A DNA stretch of 8,810 bases from JAHJDO01 sp030671985 [NCBI: bacterium] (lineage in GTDB: Bacteria; JAHJDO01), in contig DAOVHI010000055.1 of NCBI GenBank assembly GCA_030671985.1, positions 1 to 8,810 on the forward strand, read 5' to 3'. This document shows positions 1-6,371 of the stretch, one piece after another (the first letter of the stretch is position 1; the number at the start of each line of letters is the position of its first letter). The notes beneath the pieces were generated by a model. It saw nothing but the letters and a program-made list of their open reading frames with translations, was not told the DNA's origin and searched no databases. The position numbers were made by a program, and so were the translations under genes.

Positions 1-1052
1 ACCAGTGAGTGTTTATATTGCTGGTTCGCATGAAAGCCATCCCCTATATGTTCATATATCGGACTTAAATTTAAACCAGATATTCTGGAGTGGGACTTAA
101 ATTGGTCTATTAATTTCTGATATTCATGGACAGGGTCTTCTTTACCTGAAAATTTATAGAAAAATTTTGTTATATCCTTACCTTTGTCTGCGTAAATAGA
201 AATGACTTTTAAGTAGTCACCGTCTCTGTAGTAAATATCGCCCAAAATCGTTCTGGCTTCCTCGTTTAATTTTGTGTCTGGATAGCTTTGCATTACCTTG
301 GTGCAGGTAGGTTCTATTAAATCCGGCCTTTCGCAAGTCTGGAAAAAGAGAATAAGCCTGTTTAAGGCTGTTGCACTTACCCTGCAATTTGGATGTTGGT
401 TGAGACACTTTTCACAGAACTCTTTTACCATGTCATATTGTTTTTTTCTTTCAAGCAAATCTAAGGTTTTGGTCAGAGCCAGACTGCCGATTTCATTATC
501 GGAGAATTTAGCTATTAGATCCTGACTTACTGAAAATAGATTACCTGGAGTTTTTCCTTTTGAGGCGGTCCGTATTAGAAATGTTATGACGGCGGCGTTT
601 ATCTGTTTACTCATATTTTCTTCTAATATCTTCAACATATGGGCATACCCCCCGCTTGTCCGGACCATAGTTGATAAAACTTCATTGGCAACATATGAAT
701 CCGATGCAATAATTTGCCTGTATATAGCAAATACTTCTTCTCTAGGCTTACCGGCTAACTCCATACAACTGGCTTTTAATATCAGTGTTTCCCAGTCTTC
801 AGGGTCTTCTTTCAACAACTTCTCACAGATAGCCAGAGCTTCTTTATATTTGCCCTGTTCTTTGCATTTTTTTATTTCGGCGGTGAGTGCATCTGCTTCG
901 CGTAAGACTTTCGTGTAATATCTATCCGCCCCAATAATGAACCTGAGATACCCTTTTTGTACAATTAGCCTGGCTAGACATACAACGATAACCACACAAA
1001 GAGCAACAGTAACGATGTTTTTAGTTTTTTTGTTTTCGATTTTTAGCACCAT
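1..1052 (-). CDS. Membrane-anchored TPR-like protein (5' part; C-terminus beyond window)
   Basis: An uninterrupted minus-strand frame runs from an ATG at 1052-1050 to the left edge: 350 codons and no stop, so the gene is truncated by the window. A strong Shine-Dalgarno (GGAGGG, plus positions 1066-1061) lies 8 nt before the ATG and fixes the start. Residues about 12-33 are one hydrophobic helix (NIVTVALCVVIVVCLARLIV) after a lysine-rich start, which suggests a signal anchor with the rest of the protein outside the inner membrane. The remainder is helical and TPR-like: about 66-100 (GKYKEALAICEKLLKEDPED, then a second helix), 190-225 and 246-290, where YPDTKLNEEARTILGDIYY followed by RDGDYLKVISIY resembles the tandem TPRs of outer-membrane assembly and polysaccharide-system proteins. 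No catalytic motif is seen. It is divergent from the sulfate operon, and a functional link is unproven. The frame is certain; the TPR assignment rests on helix pattern and is moderate; the role is unknown. Confidence 0.82.
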   Translation of the reverse strand, partial: MVLKIENKKTKNIVTVALCVVIVVCLARLIVQKGYLRFIIGADRYYTKVLREADALTAEIKKCKEQGKYKEALAICEKLLKEDPEDWETLILKASCMELAGKPREEVFAIYRQIIASDSYVANEVLSTMVRTSGGYAHMLKILEENMSKQINAAVITFLIRTASKGKTPGNLFSVSQDLIAKFSDNEIGSLALTKTLDLLERKKQYDMVKEFCEKCLNQHPNCRVSATALNRLILFFQTCERPDLIEPTCTKVMQSYPDTKLNEEARTILGDIYYRDGDYLKVISIYADKGKDITKFFYKFSGKEDPVHEYQKLIDQFKSHSRISGLNLSPIYEHIGDGFHANQQYKHSL

Positions 1053-1060
1053 TTTCACTA

Positions 1061-1066
1061 CCCTCC
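1061..1066 (-). promoter_or_regulatory. Ribosome binding site of the TPR-like gene
   Basis: Read on the minus strand this is GGAGGG, 8 nt before the ATG at 1052. It is a near-consensus Shine-Dalgarno sequence and decides the start of the left-edge gene. Confidence 0.75.
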
Positions 1067-1126
1067 TTCTCTTTTTTGGTTAATAATCATTAACTTCTCA
1101 AAAACTGTCTAAAATTCTATCATTAA

Positions 1127-1153
1127 TTGATACAAAAATCCACTAAATGTCAA
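1127..1153 (-). promoter_or_regulatory. Weak candidate promoter for the divergent TPR-like gene
   Basis: On the minus strand a perfect -35 TTGACA (1153-1148) is followed after 15 nt by TATCAA (1132-1127), a 4/6 match to a -10 box. The spacer is short. A better -10 (TAGAAT, 1119-1114) is too far away to pair with this -35. The -35 overlaps the first base of the inverted repeats at 1153-1193, so a protein bound there could affect both divergent promoters. The pairing is doubtful. Confidence 0.3.
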
Positions 1154-1193
1154 GCCAAAATAGAAATGTCCTATTTTGGCTAAATAGGACATT
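1153..1193. promoter_or_regulatory. Two overlapping perfect inverted repeats (operator-like) upstream of cysD
   Basis: Repeat A pairs AGCCAAAATAG (1153-1163) with CTATTTTGGCT (1171-1181), 11/11 bases around a 7-nt centre. Repeat B pairs AATGTCCTATTT (1165-1176) with AAATAGGACATT (1182-1193), 12/12 bases around a 5-nt centre. They share positions 1171-1176, so only one could form as a hairpin at a time. The block ends 5 bp before the likely -35 box of the cysD promoter, so in that transcript it is DNA, not RNA, and fits an activator or operator site better than an attenuator. The core of repeat A, ATAG-N7-CTAT, fits the T-N11-A dyad of LysR-type regulators and is centred near -68, where such activators usually bind. 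The dyads are seen directly; the regulator is inferred. Confidence 0.6.
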
Positions 1194-1198
1194 ATCAT

Positions 1199-1227
1199 TT
1201 TGCAAATTTTAGGTTTTATGTGATAAT
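1199..1227 (+). promoter_or_regulatory. Likely sigma70-type promoter of the cysD operon
   Basis: A -35-like TTTGCA (1199-1204, 4/6) and a -10-like GATAAT (1222-1227, 5/6) are separated by exactly 17 nt, and TG at 1219-1220 makes an extended -10. Transcription would begin near 1234-1236, leaving a leader of about 25 nt before the ATG at 1260. The weak -35 with a strong palindrome just upstream is the arrangement expected of an activator-dependent promoter. Confidence 0.5.
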
Positions 1228-1259
1228 CAATCTCAACAGATTAGCGAGCGAAAATTAAA

Positions 1260-2060
1260 ATGAATTACCTGGATAAACTTGAGAGTAAAAGTATTTATAT
1301 AATAAGAGAAGCATATGCACAGTTCAGAAAAGTGGCAATGCTCTGGTCAATAGGAAAGGACTCTACTACTTTATTATGGCTCACAAGAAAGGCTTTTTTC
1401 GGTAAGATTCCATTTCCTGTCATGCATATTGATACAACTTACAAATTTAAAGAGATATATGAGTTTAGAGACAAATATACTAAAAAATGGGCGCTTGATT
1501 TAATTGTTGCAAAAAATGAGAATGCTATTAGTAAAGGTGTGTGTCCTGAAAAAGGAAAGTTCAAATGCTGTAATGAATTAAAAACCAACGCATTAAAAAT
1601 AGCTATTGAAAAACATAAATTCAGAGCTCTTTATCTTGCCATAAGAAGAGATGAACATGGTATTCGCGCAAAAGAAAGAATATTCAGTCCGAGAGATGAA
1701 TGTTTTGAGTGGGATTATAAAAACCAGCCGCCTGAACTATGGGACCAATATAAAACAAAAATAGCTCAGGAAGAACATATAAGAGTACATCCTCTTTTGG
1801 GGTGGAGAGAAATAGATATATGGGAGTATATAAAAAGAGAAAAGATTCCTGCAGTTTCTTTGTATTTTGCAAAGGAGAATAAACGCTATCGCAGTATTGG
1901 CTGTGAAACTTGCTGCAGCCCAATAGAATCAAGTGCAGATACAATGGAGAAGATAATAGAGGAATTGAAGACTTCTAAGATTTCAGAAAGAAGCGGGCGC
2001 GCTCAAGATAAGGAATCTGCGTATATGATGCAGAAGTTAAGATCGTTGGGATACATGTAA
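1260..2060 (+). CDS. cysD: Sulfate adenylyltransferase subunit 2 (CysD)
   Basis: This is the catalytic subunit of two-subunit ATP sulfurylase, which makes adenosine 5'-phosphosulfate (APS) and pyrophosphate from sulfate and ATP in the cytoplasm, coupled to GTP hydrolysis by CysN. The 266-residue protein shows the family pattern from end to end: LESKSIYIIREAYAQF at 7-22, PP-loop SIGKDS at 30-35, PFPVMHIDT at 51-59, RRDEHGIRAKER at 129-140, PPELWDQY at 157-164, IRVHPLLGWREIDIWEYI at 174-191, and a C-terminal SERSGRAQD stretch. It is shorter than E. coli CysD (about 302 residues) because it lacks the insertion before the RSIGCETCC segment; it matches the short form found in many anaerobes. Cysteines cluster at 95, 103-104, 215 and 218-219, as in the short form. 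PAPS reductase (CysH) shares the PP-loop fold but lacks the RRDE/RAKER block. The start is the first in-frame ATG; no good Shine-Dalgarno precedes it. It heads the operon with the permease and cysN. Confidence 0.95.
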   Translation: MNYLDKLESKSIYIIREAYAQFRKVAMLWSIGKDSTTLLWLTRKAFFGKIPFPVMHIDTTYKFKEIYEFRDKYTKKWALDLIVAKNENAISKGVCPEKGKFKCCNELKTNALKIAIEKHKFRALYLAIRRDEHGIRAKERIFSPRDECFEWDYKNQPPELWDQYKTKIAQEEHIRVHPLLGWREIDIWEYIKREKIPAVSLYFAKENKRYRSIGCETCCSPIESSADTMEKIIEELKTSKISERSGRAQDKESAYMMQKLRSLGYM

Positions 2061-2066
2061 GAAGGG
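2061..2066 (+). promoter_or_regulatory. Ribosome binding site deciding the permease start
   Basis: GAAGGG directly follows the cysD stop codon. It is 7 nt from the ATG at 2074 but only 1 nt from the ATG at 2068, so the downstream ATG is the more likely start. Confidence 0.55.
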
Positions 2067-2073
2067 TATGGTA

Positions 2074-2922
2074 ATGCTGGAAATATCAATTGGAATAATT
2101 GTTGTTATAGTCATAGTCGCCTTTTTATGTGAATATATGGATTCAACTTTAGGTATGGGGTATGGGACAACCTTAACACCCGCACTTCTCCTTTTTGGAT
2201 TTGGGCCAATGCAGGTTGTTCCAGTAGTTTTGTTATCAGAACTGATTACTGGACTCTTAGCAGGATTTTTTCATCATAGGGAGGGAAATGTAAATTTTAA
2301 ACTAAGAACAACAAATGTCTCTATAATTATAAGAAAACTAAAATCCCTGGGCTATATTAAAAGTTTTAAAAAGGGAGTGCCTTTACATTTAAAAATAGCC
2401 TTGCTTTTGGCAAGTTGTAGTGTTGTTGGTACAATTGCTGCGGTTTTTGTTGCAGTCAATATTCCCAAGTTCTGGCTAAAGCTTTATATTGGATGTTTGG
2501 TCTTATCAATGGGAATAATTATTACTATTTGTTTGAACAAGAAGTTTAAATTTTCCTGGCATAAAATGATAGGACTGGGTTTAATTGCCTCATTTAACAA
2601 AGGCATGAGCGGCGGAGGTTATGGACCGGTAGTTACAAGCGGACAGATTTTATCCGGAGTAAAGGGAAAGAGCGCCGTGGGGATTACATCCTTAGCTGAG
2701 GGTATAACATGTTTGGTAGGAGTAATCACTTACATGATTCTTTCAAAAAATCCTGTGGATTGGAAATTAGCTCCATACATTATTATTGGGGCTGTATGTT
2801 CAGTCCCGTTTTCTGCTATAAGCGTAAAAAAGATAAGTGAAAAAAAGCTAATATTAGCAATTGCCGTAATTACCATAATTCTGGGTATATTTACTATTAT
2901 AAAGACCTTAAAAACAGTGTGA
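2074..2922 (+). CDS. TauE/SafE-family membrane permease in the sulfate operon
   Basis: A polytopic inner-membrane protein of 282 residues (284 if begun at the ATG at 2068) with about eight hydrophobic helices, near 4-18, 32-45, 47-65, 106-129, 134-153, 202-222, 231-251 and 257-277. The two halves each carry a glycine-rich conserved segment: STLGMGYGTTLTPALLL at 24-40, with HHREGN at 67-72, and SFNKGMSGGGYGPVV at 173-187. This pattern is typical of the TauE/SafE (formerly DUF81) family, whose members export or import sulfite, sulfonates and other small sulfur anions. Lying between cysD and cysN, 13 nt after one and 4 nt before the other, it probably serves sulfate activation, as a sulfate importer or a sulfite outlet. 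Family members near cysDN are often annotated only as sulfite exporters; direction and substrate cannot be read from sequence. The loop at about 80-104 is lysine/arginine-rich and probably cytoplasmic. The 2074 start is chosen for its Shine-Dalgarno spacing. Confidence 0.88.
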   Translation: MLEISIGIIVVIVIVAFLCEYMDSTLGMGYGTTLTPALLLFGFGPMQVVPVVLLSELITGLLAGFFHHREGNVNFKLRTTNVSIIIRKLKSLGYIKSFKKGVPLHLKIALLLASCSVVGTIAAVFVAVNIPKFWLKLYIGCLVLSMGIIITICLNKKFKFSWHKMIGLGLIASFNKGMSGGGYGPVVTSGQILSGVKGKSAVGITSLAEGITCLVGVITYMILSKNPVDWKLAPYIIIGAVCSVPFSAISVKKISEKKLILAIAVITIILGIFTIIKTLKTV

Positions 2923-2926
2923 CACT

Positions 2927-4165
2927 ATGATAGATAGCTCTAATATCAAATTTGTAATCGTCGGGCATGTGGATCACGGCAAGTCTACGCTGATTGGAAG
3001 GCTTCTTTATGATACTAATTCTTTGCCAGCAGATAAAATTGAGGAGATAAGGAAGACTTCTAAGGATTTAGGAAGAGAGACTGAATTTGCCTATCTTCTA
3101 GACCATTTGGAAGAGGAACGTCGACAAGGAATTACAATAGATACTACGCAAGTGTTTTTCAAAACAAATAAGAGACACTATGTGATAATTGATGCTCCGG
3201 GGCATGTAGAGTTTGTAAAGAATATGATTACCGGCGCATCTCAGGCAGAAGCGGCTGTTCTGATTATTGATGTAAAAGAAGGCGTTAAGGAACAGACCAA
3301 ACGCCATGCCTATATCTTATCCTTACTTGGGCTAAATCAAGTTATTGTAACTCTAAATAAAATGGATTTGAGAGATTTTAGAGAAGAAAGATTTAACGAG
3401 GTTAAGAAACAAGTCCAAGAATTTCTTAATTCTATAAATGTAGAACCTACCTTTTATATTCCCATCTGCGCAATAAAGGGTGACAACGTTGTTGAAAAGT
3501 CTAAGAATATGAACTGGTATAAAGGCCCAACTTTTGCAGAAAGCCTGGACACATTGAAAAACAGAGAATCCGCTGAAGATAAAGCTTTGATATTTCCCAT
3601 TCAGGACATCTATAAAATCAATGATAAGAGAATTGCTGTTGGTAAAGTTGAAACAGGCATTATAAGAAAGGCGCAAGCCCTAAAAGTCTTGCCTAGCGGA
3701 CAGATAACAAAGGTTAGATCAATTGAAAAGTTTCAACATAATGTAAATACAGGCTATGCTGGAGAAAGTATAGGCATTACAACATGTGATCCGGTATTTC
3801 TGGCGCGCGGAAATGTTATTTGCGAACCGGAAAACGAACCGGTTTTAACGGATGTGTTTAAAGCCAATATTTTTTGGATGTCAAAGAAGCATCTTAGGAA
3901 AGCGGAAAAGATAGTATTAAAATGCGCCACTCAGGAGACAAGTTGTAAAGTTGAGGAAATATCAAAAAGAATAAACTCTTCCTCTCTGCAAGTTCTTGAA
4001 GAAAATTCTGATAGCCTGAAAAATCTTGAAATAGGCGAGGTTAGAATAAAAACTAAAAATCCGATTTCCATAAAGAAGTTTAGCGAAGTAGAAGCGCTTG
4101 GAAGATTCACTCTTGTTCAGGATGAAGATATCTGTGCCGGCGGAATAATTACAAATTACGTATAG
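2927..4165 (+). CDS. cysN: Sulfate adenylyltransferase subunit 1, GTPase (CysN, compact form)
   Basis: The regulatory GTPase of two-subunit ATP sulfurylase; its GTP hydrolysis drives APS formation by CysD. The 412 residues follow the EF-Tu-like plan: G1 GHVDHGKS (13-20), the CysN-type segment LDHLEEERRQGITID (58-72), G3 DAPGH (89-93), G4 NKMD (144-147), G5-like CAIKGDN (181-187), then two beta-barrel-like domains at about 218-310 and 311-412. The LDxLxxERxxGITID block is shared with EF-1alpha-like proteins, but pairing with cysD and GASQAEAAVLIIDVKEGV (103-120) place it in CysN. It is shorter than E. coli CysN (475 residues) and ends right after the third domain, so there is no C-terminal APS kinase domain as in CysNC fusions. 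The start lies 4 nt past the permease stop with no clear Shine-Dalgarno, which suggests translational coupling. Confidence 0.94.
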   Translation: MIDSSNIKFVIVGHVDHGKSTLIGRLLYDTNSLPADKIEEIRKTSKDLGRETEFAYLLDHLEEERRQGITIDTTQVFFKTNKRHYVIIDAPGHVEFVKNMITGASQAEAAVLIIDVKEGVKEQTKRHAYILSLLGLNQVIVTLNKMDLRDFREERFNEVKKQVQEFLNSINVEPTFYIPICAIKGDNVVEKSKNMNWYKGPTFAESLDTLKNRESAEDKALIFPIQDIYKINDKRIAVGKVETGIIRKAQALKVLPSGQITKVRSIEKFQHNVNTGYAGESIGITTCDPVFLARGNVICEPENEPVLTDVFKANIFWMSKKHLRKAEKIVLKCATQETSCKVEEISKRINSSSLQVLEENSDSLKNLEIGEVRIKTKNPISIKKFSEVEALGRFTLVQDEDICAGGIITNYV

Positions 4166-4195
4166 GAATAAAATTAAGGATTATTTTCATAAGAT

Positions 4196-6319
4196 ATGGC
4201 CAAAGCAGCCGCTATAAAAAATTCATTCTATTACATTGGTCCGGCAATGCCTCTTGTATTTCAATCTCTGGCAACACTTATTGCTCTGTTGCTGGCATTT
4301 TTAGGTGCATTTATCTGGCCTTTTAAACGATTCTTTAGATTCTTTAAAAAAGGAGGTCATATGTATTTTATATTAATGGTCGTAGCACTTATATCAGCTG
4401 TTATCTTTGGTACCTTATGGGCTAAAAACACAGGAAAGAGCAATACGAATTCAAAGGTGGTGATACTGGGTATGGATGGTCTTGACCCCAAAATTTTAGA
4501 GCAGATGATGACAGAAGGCAAGCTCCCTAATTTTTCCAAGCTCAAACAAACAGGCAGCTATCACAGATTGGCCACTACTAATCCTGCGCAGTCACCTGTT
4601 GCCTGGTCATCTTTCATTACCGGTACAAATCCAGGAGGCCACAATATATTTGATTTTCTTCGTCGGGATCCCGAGACTTATATGCCGGATCTCTGTCTGG
4701 CTAAATCCGAACCACCTAAGTACCACTTTAAGCTTGGCAAGATTAAAATTTCTCTGGGACGTTCCAGAATTTCGTCTTATCGGAAGGGCATTCCCTTCTG
4801 GGAAATTTTATCAAAAAATAACATACCTTCTGTCATTCTGCGCTGTCCCATGACCTTCCCACCGGATAAGATATATGGACGAATGCTTTCCGGCTTTGGT
4901 GTGCCTGACCTGCAGGGTACGCAGGGTACTTTTTCATATTATACTACCGAAAATGCCCTTAAACAAGAAACAGGCGGCAAAGTTATCCAGATTAATATAG
5001 ATAGTAACCACACAATAAACACCCTTATTTATGGGCCTATTGATAGTTCTTCAAAAGAATTCACAAACATAACCATGCCGCTTAAATTAAAAATAAATAG
5101 AGACAGAACAAGTGTGACTATCCTGCTTCAGGGAAGACAGGAAGAGATCAAAAAAGGAGAATGGAGTAATTGGTGGAGAGTGAGTTTTAAAACCAATTGG
5201 TTCACTAGAACAGCTTGTATTTGCCGGTTCTATTTAAAGAGCATAGAACCGCATTTCGAATTGTACCTCTCTCCTTTGAACTTTGACCCGGAAAAACCTG
5301 TTTTTTGTATCTCTCATCCTCCTTCCTACTCAAAAAAACTAGCTCAGGAGATAGGACTTTACCATACATTAGGCCAGCCGGGAGAGACTTGGGCGCTTAA
5401 TTCAGAAAGAATTGATGAACAAACCGCCATTGAGCAGTATTCCCTGGTTCTCAGGGAAACAGAACATATGCTCTTTACAGAACTTGGAAAATTTCAATCC
5501 GGAGTCCTCTTCTGTTATTTCGGAATCTCAGATATAATCCAGCATATGTTCTGGCGGTTCATGGATCAGGAACATCCTATGTATAACGAAGCCCTGATCT
5601 TAAAATACAAAGACGTTATCCCGAACATGTACAGGCGCATGGATGAAATACTTGGCAAGGTTATAGATCAAACAAGTAAAGATACTACTATTATTGTTCT
5701 TTCTGACCATGGATTTGGTACTTTTCGCCGTGCTGTGCATCTAAACAGTTGGCTGCGCAAAAATGATTTACTGCAATTTAAGCCCTCATACAAACCAACA
5801 GAAAATAATGAGCTCTTCTCAGGAATAGACTGGCAAAAGACAAAGGCATATGCAGTAGGTTTGGGCGGAATATACATAAACCAGAGAGGAAGGGAAAGTC
5901 AAGGGATTGTAGAGCCTGGCATGGAGGCAGAAAAGCTAAAGTCAGAGATTGTAGAAAAATTACAGGACTTGATCGATCCCAAAACAGGTACTAAAGCTAT
6001 CCGAAAGGTCTATAAGAAAGAAGAAATATTTTATGGCCCTCATACACAAAATGCGCCGGACATGGTGGTCGGTTTCAATATCGGACATCGTGTATCATGG
6101 CAAACAGCATTAGGCGGAACACCTACAGAAATATTTGAAGACAATCGTAAAAAATGGAGCGGAGATCACATATTCGACCCTGCTCTTGTACCGGGTATTC
6201 TGTTAATCAGCAAAAAATCAAAATTAACCAATCCCAGGATCATAGACCTTGCTCCTACCATTCTTCAGTTGTTTGAAATAAAAACTCCCAAAGAAATGGA
6301 TGGCAAGCCGCTTTTATGA
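4196..6319 (+). CDS. Membrane-anchored alkaline phosphatase-superfamily phosphodiesterase (type I phosphodiesterase/nucleotide pyrophosphatase-like)
   Basis: A 707-residue protein of the alkaline phosphatase superfamily. The seven positions expected of the two-metal NPP-type site appear in order: D94 (GMDG), S133 in QSPVAWSSF as candidate nucleophile (Thr in many relatives), D446 and H450 (SDIIQH), D504-H505 (SDHGFG) and H658 (SGDHIFDP). The D446-H450 spacing of +4 matches bacterial NPP. About 150-440 holds a large cap-like insertion; substrate is unknown, and a phosphodiester or phosphonate ester headgroup is likelier than sulfate because the formylglycine C/S-x-P-x-R sulfatase signature is absent. 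Two hydrophobic segments precede the catalytic domain: about 17-42, followed by a basic patch KRFFRFFKK, and about 57-74. An internal ATG at 4361 (residue 56) has a perfect Shine-Dalgarno and would leave one anchor, the usual plan for this family, whereas the ATG at 4196, right after an in-frame stop, has only AAGGA 15 nt away. Either start, or both, may be used. It follows cysN by 30 nt. Confidence 0.88.
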   Translation: MAKAAAIKNSFYYIGPAMPLVFQSLATLIALLLAFLGAFIWPFKRFFRFFKKGGHMYFILMVVALISAVIFGTLWAKNTGKSNTNSKVVILGMDGLDPKILEQMMTEGKLPNFSKLKQTGSYHRLATTNPAQSPVAWSSFITGTNPGGHNIFDFLRRDPETYMPDLCLAKSEPPKYHFKLGKIKISLGRSRISSYRKGIPFWEILSKNNIPSVILRCPMTFPPDKIYGRMLSGFGVPDLQGTQGTFSYYTTENALKQETGGKVIQINIDSNHTINTLIYGPIDSSSKEFTNITMPLKLKINRDRTSVTILLQGRQEEIKKGEWSNWWRVSFKTNWFTRTACICRFYLKSIEPHFELYLSPLNFDPEKPVFCISHPPSYSKKLAQEIGLYHTLGQPGETWALNSERIDEQTAIEQYSLVLRETEHMLFTELGKFQSGVLFCYFGISDIIQHMFWRFMDQEHPMYNEALILKYKDVIPNMYRRMDEILGKVIDQTSKDTTIIVLSDHGFGTFRRAVHLNSWLRKNDLLQFKPSYKPTENNELFSGIDWQKTKAYAVGLGGIYINQRGRESQGIVEPGMEAEKLKSEIVEKLQDLIDPKTGTKAIRKVYKKEEIFYGPHTQNAPDMVVGFNIGHRVSWQTALGGTPTEIFEDNRKKWSGDHIFDPALVPGILLISKKSKLTNPRIIDLAPTILQLFEIKTPKEMDGKPLL
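4351..4357 (+). promoter_or_regulatory. Internal Shine-Dalgarno for an alternative phosphodiesterase start
   Basis: AGGAGGT is followed after 3 nt (CAT) by an in-frame ATG at 4361, codon 56 of the longer frame. It is a full-consensus ribosome binding site, though close to the ATG. Initiation here would give a 652-residue protein beginning MYFILMVVAL with a single N-terminal anchor. Confidence 0.5.
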
Positions 6320-6339
6320 CATACTAAAGATACTTACTG

Positions 6340-6354
6340 TTCTATTATATAGAA
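6340..6354. repeat. Short AT-rich inverted repeat between the two phosphoesterase genes
   Basis: TTCTAT and ATAGAA, 6/6 bases around a 3-nt centre, lie in the 52-nt gap before the Shine-Dalgarno of the next gene. There is no GC stem and no following T-run, so it is not an intrinsic terminator. It may be a weak RNA hairpin or chance in AT-rich DNA. Confidence 0.3.
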
Positions 6355-6371
6355 ATATAGGAGACTAAAAT

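Noticed and set aside
298-918. Plus-strand open frames of 75 and 110 codons
   Set aside because: They lie inside the long uninterrupted minus-strand TPR-like frame, which has a strong ribosome site and protein-like composition; these are antisense shadows.
4196-6319. Sulfatase as the function of the large enzyme, tempting next to sulfate genes
   Set aside because: It belongs to the same superfamily, but the formylglycine signature C/S-x-P-x-R is absent; the nucleophile region (QSPVAWSSF) and the D/H spacing fit the phosphodiesterase branch.
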